The notes: generated by a model not told the origin, from the letters alone. DNA of 64,000 nucleotides from Chryseobacterium indoltheticum (GCF_003815915.1 NZ_CP033929.1:682001-746000); one strand, 5' to 3'; positions 43,472-53,037 are shown, counted from the stretch's first letter. Numbers and translations: made by a program.

Positions 43472-43948
43472 TTACTTTCCTAAATAAGAGTTGTACATCC
43501 AAACTTCTTTTTCCTGCTCGGTAATATAATCGCTCATTTGTGAGTTGGTACCTTCGTCGCCAGCTTTGTCTGTAATGTCTAGAAGTTCTCTTTGTAAATC
43601 GATTACAACTTTAAAAGAATTTAGAATGATCTCTACACTTTTGTTGCCATCGCTTACTTCTTTGCTTTCTTTGATGGTAGAAACCTGCAGGTAATCTGAA
43701 TAATTATGTGCCGGAGTTGCTCCTAAAGTCAATATACGTTCTGCAATTTCATCGATTTTTAAAACTAAACTGTTGTATAGCTCTTCAAACTTGGGGTGTA
43801 ATGTGAAAAATTGCTCACCTTTAATATTCCAGTGAGATCCTCTTGTGTTTTGATAAAATACGGAGTAGTTGGCAAGTAAAATATTCAGTTTTTCTGAAAT
43901 GTTTTGGCAGTCGGCTTCTTTTAAACCAATAATATTAGCGTTTTTCAT
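43472..43948 (-). CDS. Dps-family ferritin-like DNA-protection protein
   Basis: 158 aa, normal Dps length. The inter-subunit ferroxidase ligands lie in YQNTRGSHWNIKGEQFFTLHPKFEELYNSLVLKIDEIAERI (His and Asp/Glu spaced as in Dps, residues ~39, 66 and 70). It stores iron and consumes peroxide in the cytoplasm as a 12-mer. Own terminator. The start is the ATG at 43948. Confidence 0.93.
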   Translation of the reverse strand: MKNANIIGLKEADCQNISEKLNILLANYSVFYQNTRGSHWNIKGEQFFTLHPKFEELYNSLVLKIDEIAERILTLGATPAHNYSDYLQVSTIKESKEVSDGNKSVEIILNSFKVVIDLQRELLDITDKAGDEGTNSQMSDYITEQEKEVWMYNSYLGK

Positions 43949-44269
43949 AAGTTTATTTTTGATATCTCTAAGTTAAGGAAATATTGTGCCGAAATTGTTG
44001 TGTATTTATAGATGATAACTATATTCCCTTTTTGAAAAAAGTGAGATTAGTTTAGCTATATAAAGTAAGATAAATTATAATAAATCATTTAAAATCAAAT
44101 TTGCGGTTCCAATTAATCAGGAATTAAATGTTTCATAGCTAAAAATATATAATATTTTTGAAGACATAAAAGTTTTTATAGTGAGCTGTATCTCCCTGCT
44201 TGATGTAAATTATATATAATCATAAGGTTAGTTTAAATTAGATAAAGATTATTATTTCTACATAACTGA
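43949..44269. other. Intergenic region between dps-type gene and rpsL
   Basis: AT-rich divergent promoter region of the dps-type gene and the str operon. Apart from the rpsL promoter that begins at 44270, I see no conserved structure, repeat or open frame in it. Confidence 0.5.
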
Positions 44270-44299
44270 TTGTCAATTAAAAAATTATTATTATTTTTG
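44270..44299 (+). promoter_or_regulatory. Promoter of the rpsL-rpsG-fusA-rpsJ operon
   Basis: TTG (44270-44272), 19 nt, TATTTTTG (44292-44299): a perfect Bacteroidota promoter. TTGTCAA at the upstream end is shared with the rplC promoter at 61405. The leader before rpsL is only about 15-20 nt. Confidence 0.8.
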
Positions 44300-44322
44300 C
44301 ACCCTAAAATAAAAGCAATTAA

Positions 44323-44735
44323 ATGCCTACTATTCAACAATTAGTTAGAAAAGGAAGAGTCGCACTTACCAAGAAGAGTAAATCGGCTGCACTTGATTCT
44401 TGTCCACAAAGACGAGGTGTATGTACGAGAGTATATACTACCACTCCTAAGAAACCTAACTCTGCACTTAGAAAAGTTGCAAGGGTAAGACTTTCAAACG
44501 GTAAAGAAGTTAACGCCTATATCCCAGGTGAAGGACATAATCTTCAAGAGCACTCGATAGTATTGGTACGCGGGGGAGAGTAAAAGATTTACCAGGAGTA
44601 AGATATCACATCGTAAGAGGTGCGTTGGATACTGCTGGAGTTAACGGAAGAACTCAAAGAAGATCTAAGTATGGAGCTAAGAGACCTAAACCAGGTCAGG
44701 CAGCAGCTGCTCCAGCTAAAGGTAAGAAAAAATAA
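44323..44735 (+). pseudogene. rpsL: 30S ribosomal protein S12 gene with a one-base deletion (frameshifted)
   Basis: The first 85 codons read perfectly as S12 ([24 protein letters not shown]…[47 protein letters not shown]). The frame then hits GAG TAA at 44578-44583. In the next frame it continues with the expected [40 protein letters not shown]…KGKKK, ending TAA 44733-44735. The total of 413 nt is one short of 138 codons. The lost base is in CGCGGGGGAGAG (expected …GGAAGA). S12 is essential, so a sequence error is the likeliest cause. The lysine equivalent to streptomycin-site K43 is wild type. Confidence 0.9.
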
Positions 44736-44758
44736 TCATTAAATAAGGTACAGAAACA

Positions 44759-45235
44759 ATGAGAAAGACAAAAGCGAAAAAAAGACCGTTGTTACCAGAT
44801 CCAAAATTTAATGATCAATTGGTAACTAGATTCGTAAACAACTTGATGCTTGACGGTAAGAAGTCAATCGCATTCAAAATATTCTATGATGCATTGGATA
44901 TCGTAGAAACTAAAAAAGGAGAAACTGAAAAGACTGCCCTTGAAATCTGGAAAGATGCATTAACTAACGTTATGCCTCACGTAGAAGTACGTTCTAGAAG
45001 AGTAGGTGGAGCAAACTTCCAGATTCCTATGCCAATCAGAGCTGATAGAAAAATTTCTATGGCAATGAAATGGTTAATTAGCTACTCTAAAAAGAGAAAT
45101 GATAAGTCTATGGCTTTGAAATTGGCTAATGAAGTTGTAGCGGCTTCAAGAGAAGAAGGTGCTGCTTACAAGAAAAAGAGTGATACTCACAAAATGGCGG
45201 AAGCTAACAAAGCGTTTTCACACTTTAAATTCTAA
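44759..45235 (+). CDS. rpsG: 30S ribosomal protein S7
   Basis: 158 aa, canonical for S7 ([88 protein letters not shown]). It nucleates assembly of the 30S head. It starts 23 nt after the rpsL stop and ends 6 nt before fusA, in the usual str order. Confidence 0.98.
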   Translation: MRKTKAKKRPLLPDPKFNDQLVTRFVNNLMLDGKKSIAFKIFYDALDIVETKKGETEKTALEIWKDALTNVMPHVEVRSRRVGGANFQIPMPIRADRKISMAMKWLISYSKKRNDKSMALKLANEVVAASREEGAAYKKKSDTHKMAEANKAFSHFKF

Positions 45236-45241
45236 TCTGAA

Positions 45242-47359
45242 ATGGGAAGAGATCTTAAATTTACAAGAAATATCGGTATTGCTGCGCACATTGATGCGGG
45301 TAAGACTACCACTACAGAAAGAATTTTATTCTATACAGGTGTAAACCACAAAATTGGTGAAGTTCACGATGGTGCTTCTACAATGGACTGGATGGAGCAG
45401 GAAGCAGAAAGAGGTATTACTATTACTTCTGCTGCAACTACTTGTTCTTGGAACTTTCCAACAGACCAAGGAAAACCTTTAGCTGATACTAAACCTTACC
45501 ACTTCAACATCATCGATACACCGGGACACGTTGACTTCACAGTAGAAGTAAACAGATCTTTGAGAGTATTGGATGGATTGGTATTCTTATTCTCTGCAGT
45601 AGATGGAGTAGAGCCTCAGTCTGAAACAAACTGGAGACTTGCTGACAACTACAAAGTTGCAAGAATGGGATTCGTAAACAAAATGGACAGACAAGGTGCT
45701 GACTTCCTTAACGTGGTAAACCAGGTTAAGACAATGTTGGGATCAAACGCAGTTCCTATCGTTTTACCAATCGGTGCTGAAGAAGATTTCAAAGGTGTTG
45801 TAGACTTAATTAAAAACAGAGCGATCATCTGGGATGAAGCTGGACAAGGTGCTACTTTCGAGGTAGTTCCAATTCCGGAAGATATGAAAGATGAAGTTCT
45901 GGAATATAGAGAGAAATTAGTTGAAGCAGTAGCAGATTATGATGATACTTTGATGGAGAAATTCTTCGAAGATCCAGATTCAATTTCTGAAGACGAAATC
46001 AACGAAGCTCTTAGAAAAGCTACTATCGATTTATCTATTATCCCAATGACTTGTGGTTCTTCATTCAAGAACAAAGGAGTACAGTTTATGTTGGATGCAG
46101 TATGTAAATACTTGCCTTCTCCATTAGATAAAGATGATATCAAAGGTACTGACCCAAGAACAGACGCTGAGATTTTCAGAAAACCAGATGTAAACGAGCC
46201 TTTCGCGGCTTTAGCATTTAAGATTGCTACCGATCCTTTCGTAGGAAGATTGGCATTCTTCAGAGCATACTCTGGAAGACTAGATGCAGGTTCTTATATC
46301 TTGAACACTCGTTCAGGAGATAAAGAAAGAATCTCTAGAATCTATCAAATGCACGCTAACAAGCAAAACCCGGTAGAATATATTGAAGCTGGTGATATTG
46401 GTGCTGCTGTAGGTTTCAAATCTATTAAAACTGGTGATACTATGTGTGACGAGAAAAACCCAATCGTTCTAGAATCGATGGTTTTCCCTGATCCGGTAAT
46501 TGGTATCGCTGTTGAGCCTAAAACTAAGGCTGACCAAGATAAAATGGGTAACGCTCTAGCTAAATTAGCTGAAGAAGATCCTACATTTACGGTTAGAACA
46601 GACGAGGCTTCAGGACAAACGATTATCTCTGGTATGGGTGAGCTTCACTTAGATATCATTGTTGACCGTATGAGAAGAGAATTCAAAGTTGAAGTTAACC
46701 AAGGTCAACCTCAGGTAGAATACAAAGAAAACTTAACAAAAGTTGCTCAGCACAGAGAGGTTTACAAAAAACAATCTGGTGGTAAAGGTAAATTTGCGGA
46801 TATCGTATTTGAACTTGGACCTGCTGAGGAAGGTAAAGTTGGTTTAGAATTCATCAATGAGATCAAAGGTGGTAACGTTCCTAGAGAATTTGTTCCTGCA
46901 ATTGAAAAAGGCTTTAAAGCTGCAATGAAGAACGGTCCTTTGGCTGGTTTCGAAGTTGAAGGTATTAAAGTTACTCTTAAAGACGGATCTTTCCACGCGG
47001 TGGATTCTGATGCACTTTCTTTCGAATTAGCTGCTAAATTAGGATTTAAAGAAGCGGGACGTGCTGCTAAGCCAGTAATTATGGAGCCTATTATGAAATT
47101 GGAGGTTGTAACTCCGGAAGAATATATGGGTAACATCATTGGTGACCTTAACAAGAGAAGAGGTACAATCAGTGGACAAGAAGAAAAGAACGGTGCCGTT
47201 GTTATCAAAGGTTCAGTTCCATTATCTGAAATGTTCGGATATGTTACGACTCTAAGAACACTTTCATCAGGAAGAGCTACTTCTTCTATGGAATTAGAGA
47301 AGTACCAGGCTACTCCTCAAAACGTTGCTGAAGATATTATTGCTAAAGCAAAAGGTTAA
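45242..47359 (+). CDS. fusA: Elongation factor G
   Basis: 705 aa. GTPase motifs: G1 [15 protein letters not shown] (~16-30), switch [13 protein letters not shown]3 [13 protein letters not shown]4 [10 protein letters not shown]. Domains II-V follow with [26 protein letters not shown] and a C-terminal [22 protein letters not shown]. It drives translocation of tRNA-mRNA on the ribosome. Lies 6 nt after rpsG and 17 nt before rpsJ. Confidence 0.98.
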   Translation: MGRDLKFTRNIGIAAHIDAGKTTTTERILFYTGVNHKIGEVHDGASTMDWMEQEAERGITITSAATTCSWNFPTDQGKPLADTKPYHFNIIDTPGHVDFTVEVNRSLRVLDGLVFLFSAVDGVEPQSETNWRLADNYKVARMGFVNKMDRQGADFLNVVNQVKTMLGSNAVPIVLPIGAEEDFKGVVDLIKNRAIIWDEAGQGATFEVVPIPEDMKDEVLEYREKLVEAVADYDDTLMEKFFEDPDSISEDEINEALRKATIDLSIIPMTCGSSFKNKGVQFMLDAVCKYLPSPLDKDDIKGTDPRTDAEIFRKPDVNEPFAALAFKIATDPFVGRLAFFRAYSGRLDAGSYILNTRSGDKERISRIYQMHANKQNPVEYIEAGDIGAAVGFKSIKTGDTMCDEKNPIVLESMVFPDPVIGIAVEPKTKADQDKMGNALAKLAEEDPTFTVRTDEASGQTIISGMGELHLDIIVDRMRREFKVEVNQGQPQVEYKENLTKVAQHREVYKKQSGGKGKFADIVFELGPAEEGKVGLEFINEIKGGNVPREFVPAIEKGFKAAMKNGPLAGFEVEGIKVTLKDGSFHAVDSDALSFELAAKLGFKEAGRAAKPVIMEPIMKLEVVTPEEYMGNIIGDLNKRRGTISGQEEKNGAVVIKGSVPLSEMFGYVTTLRTLSSGRATSSMELEKYQATPQNVAEDIIAKAKG

Positions 47360-47376
47360 TTTTTTAAAGTAAAGAA

Positions 47377-47682
47377 ATGTCACAAAGAATCAGAATAAAA
47401 CTAAAATCTTACGATTACAACTTGGTAGACAAGTCTGCTGAGAAAATCGTAAAAACGGTAAAGGCTACTGGTGCTGTTGTAAACGGACCAATTCCATTGC
47501 CAACGAATAAGAGAATCTTCACAGTGTTGAGATCTCCTCACGTTAACAAAAAAGCAAGAGAGCAGTTCCAATTATCAGCTCACAAGAGATTGATGGATAT
47601 CTACTCTTCTTCTTCTAAAACTGTTGATGCTCTAATGAAATTAGAACTTCCTTCAGGAGTTGACGTAGAAATTAAAGTGTGA
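47377..47682 (+). CDS. rpsJ: 30S ribosomal protein S10
   Basis: 101 aa, complete ([43 protein letters not shown]…[49 protein letters not shown]). It is the last gene of the str block here, directly followed by a terminator, whereas rplC normally follows. Its last 12 nt (ATTAAAGTGTGA) are the start of a 108-bp sequence repeated at 51881. Confidence 0.98.
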   Translation: MSQRIRIKLKSYDYNLVDKSAEKIVKTVKATGAVVNGPIPLPTNKRIFTVLRSPHVNKKAREQFQLSAHKRLMDIYSSSSKTVDALMKLELPSGVDVEIKV

Positions 47683-47778
47683 TAAATAAGCTGGAAGATG
47701 GAAGATGGAAGTCGGAAGTTTTTTAGCAACACCTTAAATATAAATCCCTTTTCGAAAGAAGAGGGATTTTTTTGTTTT
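47671..47778 (+). repeat. 108-bp direct repeat, copy A (rpsJ 3' end and terminator)
   Basis: It runs from the last four codons of rpsJ through a GGAAG-rich stretch and the terminator hairpin to TTTGTTTT. Copy B at 51881-51988 has the same length with three substitutions and no gaps by my alignment (positions equivalent to 47703, 47742 and 47767). The two copies are 4,210 bp apart and bracket the two T9SS paralogues. Confidence 0.93.
47743..47773 (+). terminator. Terminator of rpsJ with GAAA tetraloop
   Basis: AATCCCTTTTC, loop GAAA, GAAGAGGGATT: an 11-bp stem (one G·T) followed by T5. It closes the str transcript. Confidence 0.93.
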
Positions 47779-48097
47779 AAAGGATTCACAAACCCATTTT
47801 CAGAAAAAAGAAGAAATACTTTTTACAATATGATCAGAAATAATTATGAAATTTCGAGTTTGATTAGCGTTTTTTTTAACAGATTTTAACATTTCTATAG
47901 TTTGGATATTTTCTCATAAAGATTTATGATTTAATACTTTTTAAAATAAATAAATATTATTAGTAGTCCTACAAAATTTATTTAACATAAAATATTTACA
48001 TAAATAATTAACGGTCAGGTTAAAATTAATTAATAGCTTAGAAATGTGTAAATTATAGTAATTTAAACACTAATATTAATCAATAATAACACAAATT
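47779..48097. other. AT-rich intergenic region after the rpsJ terminator
   Basis: Very AT-rich, without a gene that I can support. It must carry the promoter of the following T9SS gene, but no exact TAnnTTTG element is evident. A short open frame at 47698-47889 spans the terminator and is not accepted. Confidence 0.4.
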
Positions 48098-48922
48098 ATG
48101 AAGAAATTATTACTTTTTATTTCTTTTGTGATGACGTTTGCTGTAGTAAGTGCACAGCAAGCAATATTTCCAAAACTAAGTATGTGGAAATACCTGAATA
48201 TAAGTTCAGCACCGCCTTCCACTTGGAACGCAAGCAACTTTAATGATACTAGTTGGCCGTCAGGTGCGGGTGAATTTGGTTTTGGTGAGGGTGATGAGGC
48301 GACAGTTCTCGTAAAAATGAATCCATCAATAACTTATTATTTCAGAAAAAAAGTTACGTTTTCTACAAGCCCTTCCGGTATGACATTTAATCTTAATTTC
48401 AAGCATGATGACGGAGCGATCGTATATGTAAATGGGGTAGAAGTAATACGTACATCATTGATGCCTGCTGGACCTGTGACGTATACTACAGAAACAACAG
48501 ATTTTCTTCCTAATAATCTAGAAAATACATATATTTCTTATACAATACAAGGATCGAGCTTCCAGGCTGGCGAAAATACAATTGCCATCGAAGTCCATAA
48601 TCAAAGGACAACTAGTTCAGATGTTTCTTTCGATGCTGAGCTGGTTTTTTCTTCAACACTCAGTACCATAGAAAATACTTTTAAAAACAAAATAACTGTG
48701 TATCCTACTGTACTTAAAAAAGATGATCTATTAAATGTAAACTTTTTAGGAAGTAAAGGTGTTTTGCATATTTTAAGCTCTGAAGGAAGGTTAGTAAAAA
48801 CTAATGTACTTACAAAAGGAATTAATAAAATCCCAACAAGCTTTAGCAGCGAAGGAGTTTATTTTTATAGTATAGCTGACGAAAAAGAAAATATAATTTC
48901 AGGTAAAATTATAGTGAAATAA
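48098..48922 (+). CDS. T9SS-secreted protein with one jelly-roll module (short paralogue)
   Basis: 274 aa. Signal peptide 1-19 (VVSAQ). One galactose-binding-like beta-sandwich module (~25-185: WKYLNISSAPPSTWNASNFNDTSWPSGAGEFGFGEGDEAT…FKHDDGAIVYVNGVEVIRTSLMP…NTIAIEVHNQ…SSDVSFDAEL) precedes a type A T9SS sorting domain (~195-274: KITVYPTVLKKDDLLNVNFLGSKGVLHIL…GVYFYS…ISGKIIVK). Both parts match the ends of the neighbouring 953-aa gene very closely, also at DNA level. This gene seems a version lacking the second module and the phosphoesterase. Surface or secreted; function unknown. Confidence 0.88.
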   Translation: MKKLLLFISFVMTFAVVSAQQAIFPKLSMWKYLNISSAPPSTWNASNFNDTSWPSGAGEFGFGEGDEATVLVKMNPSITYYFRKKVTFSTSPSGMTFNLNFKHDDGAIVYVNGVEVIRTSLMPAGPVTYTTETTDFLPNNLENTYISYTIQGSSFQAGENTIAIEVHNQRTTSSDVSFDAELVFSSTLSTIENTFKNKITVYPTVLKKDDLLNVNFLGSKGVLHILSSEGRLVKTNVLTKGINKIPTSFSSEGVYFYSIADEKENIISGKIIVK

Positions 48923-48999
48923 GCTTGTTAAAACCTTATTGAATACTAATCGAAAAATGGTCAGAAGAGATTCCGACCATTTTTTCTAAAAACAAATTT

Positions 49000-51861
49000 A
49001 TGAAAAAAATAATATTTTTTATTTTGATAATGTTTACTTTCGCTTTAGTAAGGGCGCAAGTGATATTTCCGAAAGAAAGTGTGTGGAAATACCTGAATAT
49101 AAATTCAGCGCCGCCTTCCACTTGGAACGCAAGTAGCTTTGATGATGCGAGCTGGTCTTCGGGAGCAGGTGAATTCGGCTATGGTGAGGGCGATGAGGCA
49201 ACAGTGCTCGTTAAAAAGAATCCTTCAGTCACTTATTATTTCAGAAAAAAAGTTACGATTTCTGCAAATCCTGCCGGTATGATTTTTAATCTTAACTTTA
49301 AGCATGATGACGGGGCAATTGTGTATGTAAATGGGGTAGAAGTAATACGTACATCATTGATGCCTACCGGAACTGTGACGTTTACTACAGGGACTACAGA
49401 TTTCCTTCCTAATAGTGAAGAGAACAAATATCATTCTTATGCAATTCAAGGATCAAGCTTCCAGACTGGTGAAAATATAATCGCCATCGAAGTTCATAAT
49501 CAAAACACAAGTAGTTCGGATGTTTCTTTCGATGCCGAGCTGGTTGTTCCTCAGGTAGTATTTCCCAAAAACAGCAGTTGGAAGTATTTGAATGTTGAAA
49601 CCGCTCCCCCTGCAAACTGGAATGCGGAAACCTTTAACGACACAAGCTGGCCTTCAGGTCTTGGCGAATTAGGTTTTGGAGATGGTGATGAAGCAACATT
49701 ACTTATCAAGAAAAATCCTTCATTGGCTTATTATTTCAGAAAAAAAATAAATCTGCCTTTTAATCCCCAAAATGTTTTGTTTAAACTTAACATAAGGCAT
49801 GATGATGGCGTTGTAATATATATTAATGGCGTTGAAGCAAAACGTTCTGAACTTATGCCGACGGGAGCCATCACTTATACAACTGGCACGACCGGCGCAA
49901 TTTCTGATGAAAATGCATACAATACTTATATTCTTACTGGAGCAAGATTTCATCAGGGAGATAATACCATTGCCATCGAAGTTCATAATCAAAATACCGG
50001 CAGTTCAGATGTTTCTTTTGACGCCGAACTGCTTATTGATAACACTACTGTGATAGAAAATGATGGTCCATATGTTCTCGACAGAAACGGGCAAAAAATA
50101 GTACATCATATTACCAACGGACAATTAATAACTCAAACCCTACCATCTTCAGGATTACAGACAATTACATGTCCTGTAGGTGATGGTACAAGTTTTCAGG
50201 TAAATCTACGTACGCAGTATCCTACAGAAAAATCGACTTATCCATTGCCTCAGAAAATGTTGGTTTTTTCTGATATTGAAGGCAATATGCCTGCATTGGT
50301 TTCTCTTTTGAAAAAGGCAGGTGTGATAAATAATAACTATGAATGGATCTATGGTAAAGGGCGGATAGTATTTGCAGGAGATATGTTTGACCGTGGAACA
50401 CAAGTGATAGAATGTCTGTGGCTTATTTATAAACTAGAGGCTGAATCTGCTGCTGTGGGAGGTAAAATTCATTTTATTTTAGGAAATCATGATGTGATGA
50501 ATCTTATAAATGATTTGCGTTATGTGGATGATAAATATTTTATAAGTTCTGAGTTGATGCAAGAAAATATCAGTAATATTCACGATGCAACAAGCGAACT
50601 GGGAAGATGGCTCAGAAGTAAAAATGTCATTGAAAAAATAGGGCCTTATATTTTTCTTCATGGAGGGGTAAGCCCAACTATTGCTAATCTAGGATTATCA
50701 TATACTCAGATGAATGATTTGGCCAGACAGAAGATAGCCAATGCTCCTTGTACAGGAAACTGTGCAACAATAAATTCAGGTGGACTTTATTGGTACAGAG
50801 GTATTTCACAAAATCTGATCACACAACAAGAGATGGATACTATATTGCTGAATCTAGACGGCTACAAAACCTTTATGGGACATACGATAGTAGCAGATTC
50901 TATCACGTCACTCTATAACAATAAAGCCTACATGGTTGATATTCATCATGAGTCTACATTTAATACAGACGGAACCGTAATCGCACTATTATATGAAAAT
51001 TGTAATTTTTATCAGCTTAAAACCAGCAACTCGCCCAATGTATTGACACTTCTGGAAACTGTTTCAAACAATATTACTCTTCCTCAAGAAAACATTGCCA
51101 TAAGTTCTACTGTACAAAATACGGGAACACATCCTTTGGGAATCTGTTACAATACAATAGGGAAAATTACTACGATGGGAAATATTTCCGATATTACAGG
51201 GACGCTTTCTGTAAAAGAATGGATAGATCCTACACAGCATCCTGCATTTGTAAAAAGACATCAGGAAATCAATATGCAAAATGGCGCTACGAATAATGCA
51301 ACAGGTGACTTGACTCTTTATTTCTCACAAGAAGATTTTGATAGTTTTAATATAATCAATTCAACAAAACTTCCAATTGCTGCAGGAGATACGCAAGGCA
51401 TTGCCAATATAAGAGTATCAAAAATACTAGGTACATCTCAGGATAGCTCTGGCTTACCACAAAGTTATTCAGGACAAGAATCAATTATTAATCCGGCGGA
51501 TAGCGACATCACTTGGGATCCAATAATGCAGATTTGGTCGGTAAAATTCCCGGTTACTGGTTTTGGTGCTTTCTTTATAAAAACTAATACCCAAACACTC
51601 AGTAACACAGAAAATACTTTAAAAAGTAAAATAACCGTATATCCCACTTTACTCAAAAAAGACGATATACTAACCGTGGACTTTTTAGGAAGTAAAGGCG
51701 TTTTACATATTTTAAGCGCTGAAGGAAGATTGGTGAAAACTACTATTCTTACAAAAGGAATCAATAAAATCCCAACAAGCTTTAGCAACGAAGGAGTTTA
51801 TTTTTATAGTATAGTTGACGAAAAAGAAAATGTAATTTCAGGAAAAATACTGGTGAAATAA
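49000..51861 (+). CDS. T9SS-secreted metallophosphoesterase with two jelly-roll modules
   Basis: 953 aa. Signal peptide 1-19 (LVRAQ). Two tandem galactose-binding-like modules (~22-183 and ~185-347), each with W-K-Y-L, D-x-S/A-W-x-S-G and HDDG-xxx-Y-x-NGVE motifs. A calcineurin/PPP-like phosphoesterase domain follows (~420-660) with metal ligands in SDIEGN (~424), GDMFDRG (~461), LGNHD (~495), FLHGGVSP (~554) and MGHTIV (~627). A linker (~680-860) leads to a type A sorting domain. GDxxDRG and GNHD match Ser/Thr protein-phosphatase-like enzymes. The substrate is unknown; the location is the cell surface or medium. Confidence 0.9.
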   Translation: MKKIIFFILIMFTFALVRAQVIFPKESVWKYLNINSAPPSTWNASSFDDASWSSGAGEFGYGEGDEATVLVKKNPSVTYYFRKKVTISANPAGMIFNLNFKHDDGAIVYVNGVEVIRTSLMPTGTVTFTTGTTDFLPNSEENKYHSYAIQGSSFQTGENIIAIEVHNQNTSSSDVSFDAELVVPQVVFPKNSSWKYLNVETAPPANWNAETFNDTSWPSGLGELGFGDGDEATLLIKKNPSLAYYFRKKINLPFNPQNVLFKLNIRHDDGVVIYINGVEAKRSELMPTGAITYTTGTTGAISDENAYNTYILTGARFHQGDNTIAIEVHNQNTGSSDVSFDAELLIDNTTVIENDGPYVLDRNGQKIVHHITNGQLITQTLPSSGLQTITCPVGDGTSFQVNLRTQYPTEKSTYPLPQKMLVFSDIEGNMPALVSLLKKAGVINNNYEWIYGKGRIVFAGDMFDRGTQVIECLWLIYKLEAESAAVGGKIHFILGNHDVMNLINDLRYVDDKYFISSELMQENISNIHDATSELGRWLRSKNVIEKIGPYIFLHGGVSPTIANLGLSYTQMNDLARQKIANAPCTGNCATINSGGLYWYRGISQNLITQQEMDTILLNLDGYKTFMGHTIVADSITSLYNNKAYMVDIHHESTFNTDGTVIALLYENCNFYQLKTSNSPNVLTLLETVSNNITLPQENIAISSTVQNTGTHPLGICYNTIGKITTMGNISDITGTLSVKEWIDPTQHPAFVKRHQEINMQNGATNNATGDLTLYFSQEDFDSFNIINSTKLPIAAGDTQGIANIRVSKILGTSQDSSGLPQSYSGQESIINPADSDITWDPIMQIWSVKFPVTGFGAFFIKTNTQTLSNTENTLKSKITVYPTLLKKDDILTVDFLGSKGVLHILSAEGRLVKTTILTKGINKIPTSFSNEGVYFYSIVDEKENVISGKILVK

Positions 51862-51880
51862 GCGAGTTATACATTTTCTC

Positions 51881-51988
51881 ATTAAAGTGTGATAAATAAG
51901 CTGGAAGATGGATGATGGAAGTCGGAAGTTTTTTAGCAACACCTTAAATATGAATCCCTTTTCGAAAGAAGAGGGACTTTTTTGTTTT
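51881..51988 (+). repeat. 108-bp direct repeat, copy B (second rpsJ-type terminator)
   Basis: Near-identical to 47671-47778, including the rpsJ-derived ATTAAAGTGTGA at its start, although no rpsJ coding sequence precedes it. Here it lies 19 nt after the stop of the phosphoesterase gene and serves as its terminator (hairpin 51953-51983; the loop-side substitution makes AATCCC face GGGACT). Confidence 0.93.
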
Positions 51989-52073
51989 CAATTTTGAATG
52001 ATGTAAACTAAATATCTAATGATAAATTAATATTAATTCAAATAGTATTGATATTTTTGATTAAAATAAATAT

Positions 52074-52901
52074 ATGAAAAAACTGATTTTATTATTGTTT
52101 CCTTTAATCATTTCAGCACAAACCCATCGATTCGTTTATCAGTTTCATTACAAATTAGATTCAACAGCAACAGAATTGGCTGCCGAAAATATGATTTTGG
52201 ATGTCAATCCTGATGATGTGAAATTTTATCCTTATTCTTATGCGGAAACTGATTCTTTAAATATTATCCGTGATCAAAGAGTGTCAAGATGGGATGATCA
52301 TCTTCCTGCTCTCGTTAGAAAAAAGAACTCTTTTGAAAATACTTCATTGATTTTAATGAATGATTTTTTCTCTTTAAAATCAACCGACAAAATGAATTGG
52401 AAGCTTTTGAATGATACCAAAGTTGAGGGGCAATATACTTTACAAAAAGCAACTACAACTTTTGGCGGAAGAAATTGGATCGCATGGTTTTCAAAAGACG
52501 TTAATCTGAGCGAAGGACCATACAAATTTCGGGGGCTTCCCGGATTGATTTTCGAGATTGAAGACGATAAGAATAATTTTATGTTTAAGCTTTCAAAAAG
52601 TATGAAACTGCCTAAAACATATGAAGCTAAGTTCCTTGAAAGTTTTGCAGGGAAAAAACCACTTCCCGTTACAGAGAAAATCATTGCAAAAAAGCAGTTA
52701 GAACTTTACAACGATCCTTTGCAAGATATCGCTGAAGCTTTCAAATCTAATACCAATCCCGAAACTACATTTTACGTTTCCAGTGTTCAGATAAAAAGTT
52801 TAGACCAGCTAAAAGGAATGTCAGATGAACGAAGAAAAGCAATGCTAAGAGAAAACAATCCAATCGAGATTGATAAGGCGATAAAGTATCCTGTTAATTA
52901 A
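52074..52901 (+). CDS. GLPGLI-family exported protein (copy 1)
   Basis: 275 aa. Signal peptide ~1-16 (LIISAQ). The family motif appears as GPYKFRGLPGLIFEIED (~148-164), preceded by the conserved GGRNWIAWFSKDV. GLPGLI proteins are widespread in Flavobacteriia and of unknown function, often next to TonB-dependent receptors. Here a siderophore-type receptor starts 136 nt downstream. It is paralogous to the gene at 56143. Confidence 0.93.
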   Translation: MKKLILLLFPLIISAQTHRFVYQFHYKLDSTATELAAENMILDVNPDDVKFYPYSYAETDSLNIIRDQRVSRWDDHLPALVRKKNSFENTSLILMNDFFSLKSTDKMNWKLLNDTKVEGQYTLQKATTTFGGRNWIAWFSKDVNLSEGPYKFRGLPGLIFEIEDDKNNFMFKLSKSMKLPKTYEAKFLESFAGKKPLPVTEKIIAKKQLELYNDPLQDIAEAFKSNTNPETTFYVSSVQIKSLDQLKGMSDERRKAMLRENNPIEIDKAIKYPVN

Positions 52902-52965
52902 AATACTATCCTGTGTTTTTGGAAATTCATTAAAAACTAAGTGTTTTTTGGCATAAATTTAACAG

Positions 52966-52983
52966 AAATGATAATTGTCATTT
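52966..52983. promoter_or_regulatory. Candidate Fur box before the siderophore receptor
   Basis: AAATGATAATTGTCATTT is palindromic at 16 of 18 positions and resembles Fur boxes (GATAAT-type half-sites). It lies about 32 nt before the -7 element TATTTTTG (53015-53022), overlapping or abutting the -33 zone. Confidence 0.5.
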
Positions 52984-53014
52984 ATTATAATTTATTTAGA
53001 ATTAATAAAAATAA

Positions 53015-53022
53015 TATTTTTG
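53015..53022 (+). promoter_or_regulatory. -7 promoter element (TATTTTTG) of the siderophore receptor
   Basis: Exact TAnnTTTG match, 15 nt before the ATG at 53038. It argues against the longer frame starting at 52975, which would begin upstream of the promoter. Confidence 0.55.
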
Positions 53023-53037
53023 TTTCAAATTTATGAA

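Noticed and set aside
44570..44590. Programmed ribosomal frameshift in rpsL
   Set aside because: No slippery heptamer or downstream structure was seen and S12 genes do not use one; a missing base is the simpler reading.
46762..47208. 148-codon minus-strand open frame within fusA
   Set aside because: Antisense to the highly conserved EF-G C-terminal domains; arises from codon bias.
47698..47889. 63-codon open frame after rpsJ
   Set aside because: It spans the rpsJ terminator hairpin and T-run; noncoding.
52975..53037. Longer N-terminus for the siderophore receptor
   Set aside because: It would begin upstream of the -7 element and spoil the signal peptide.
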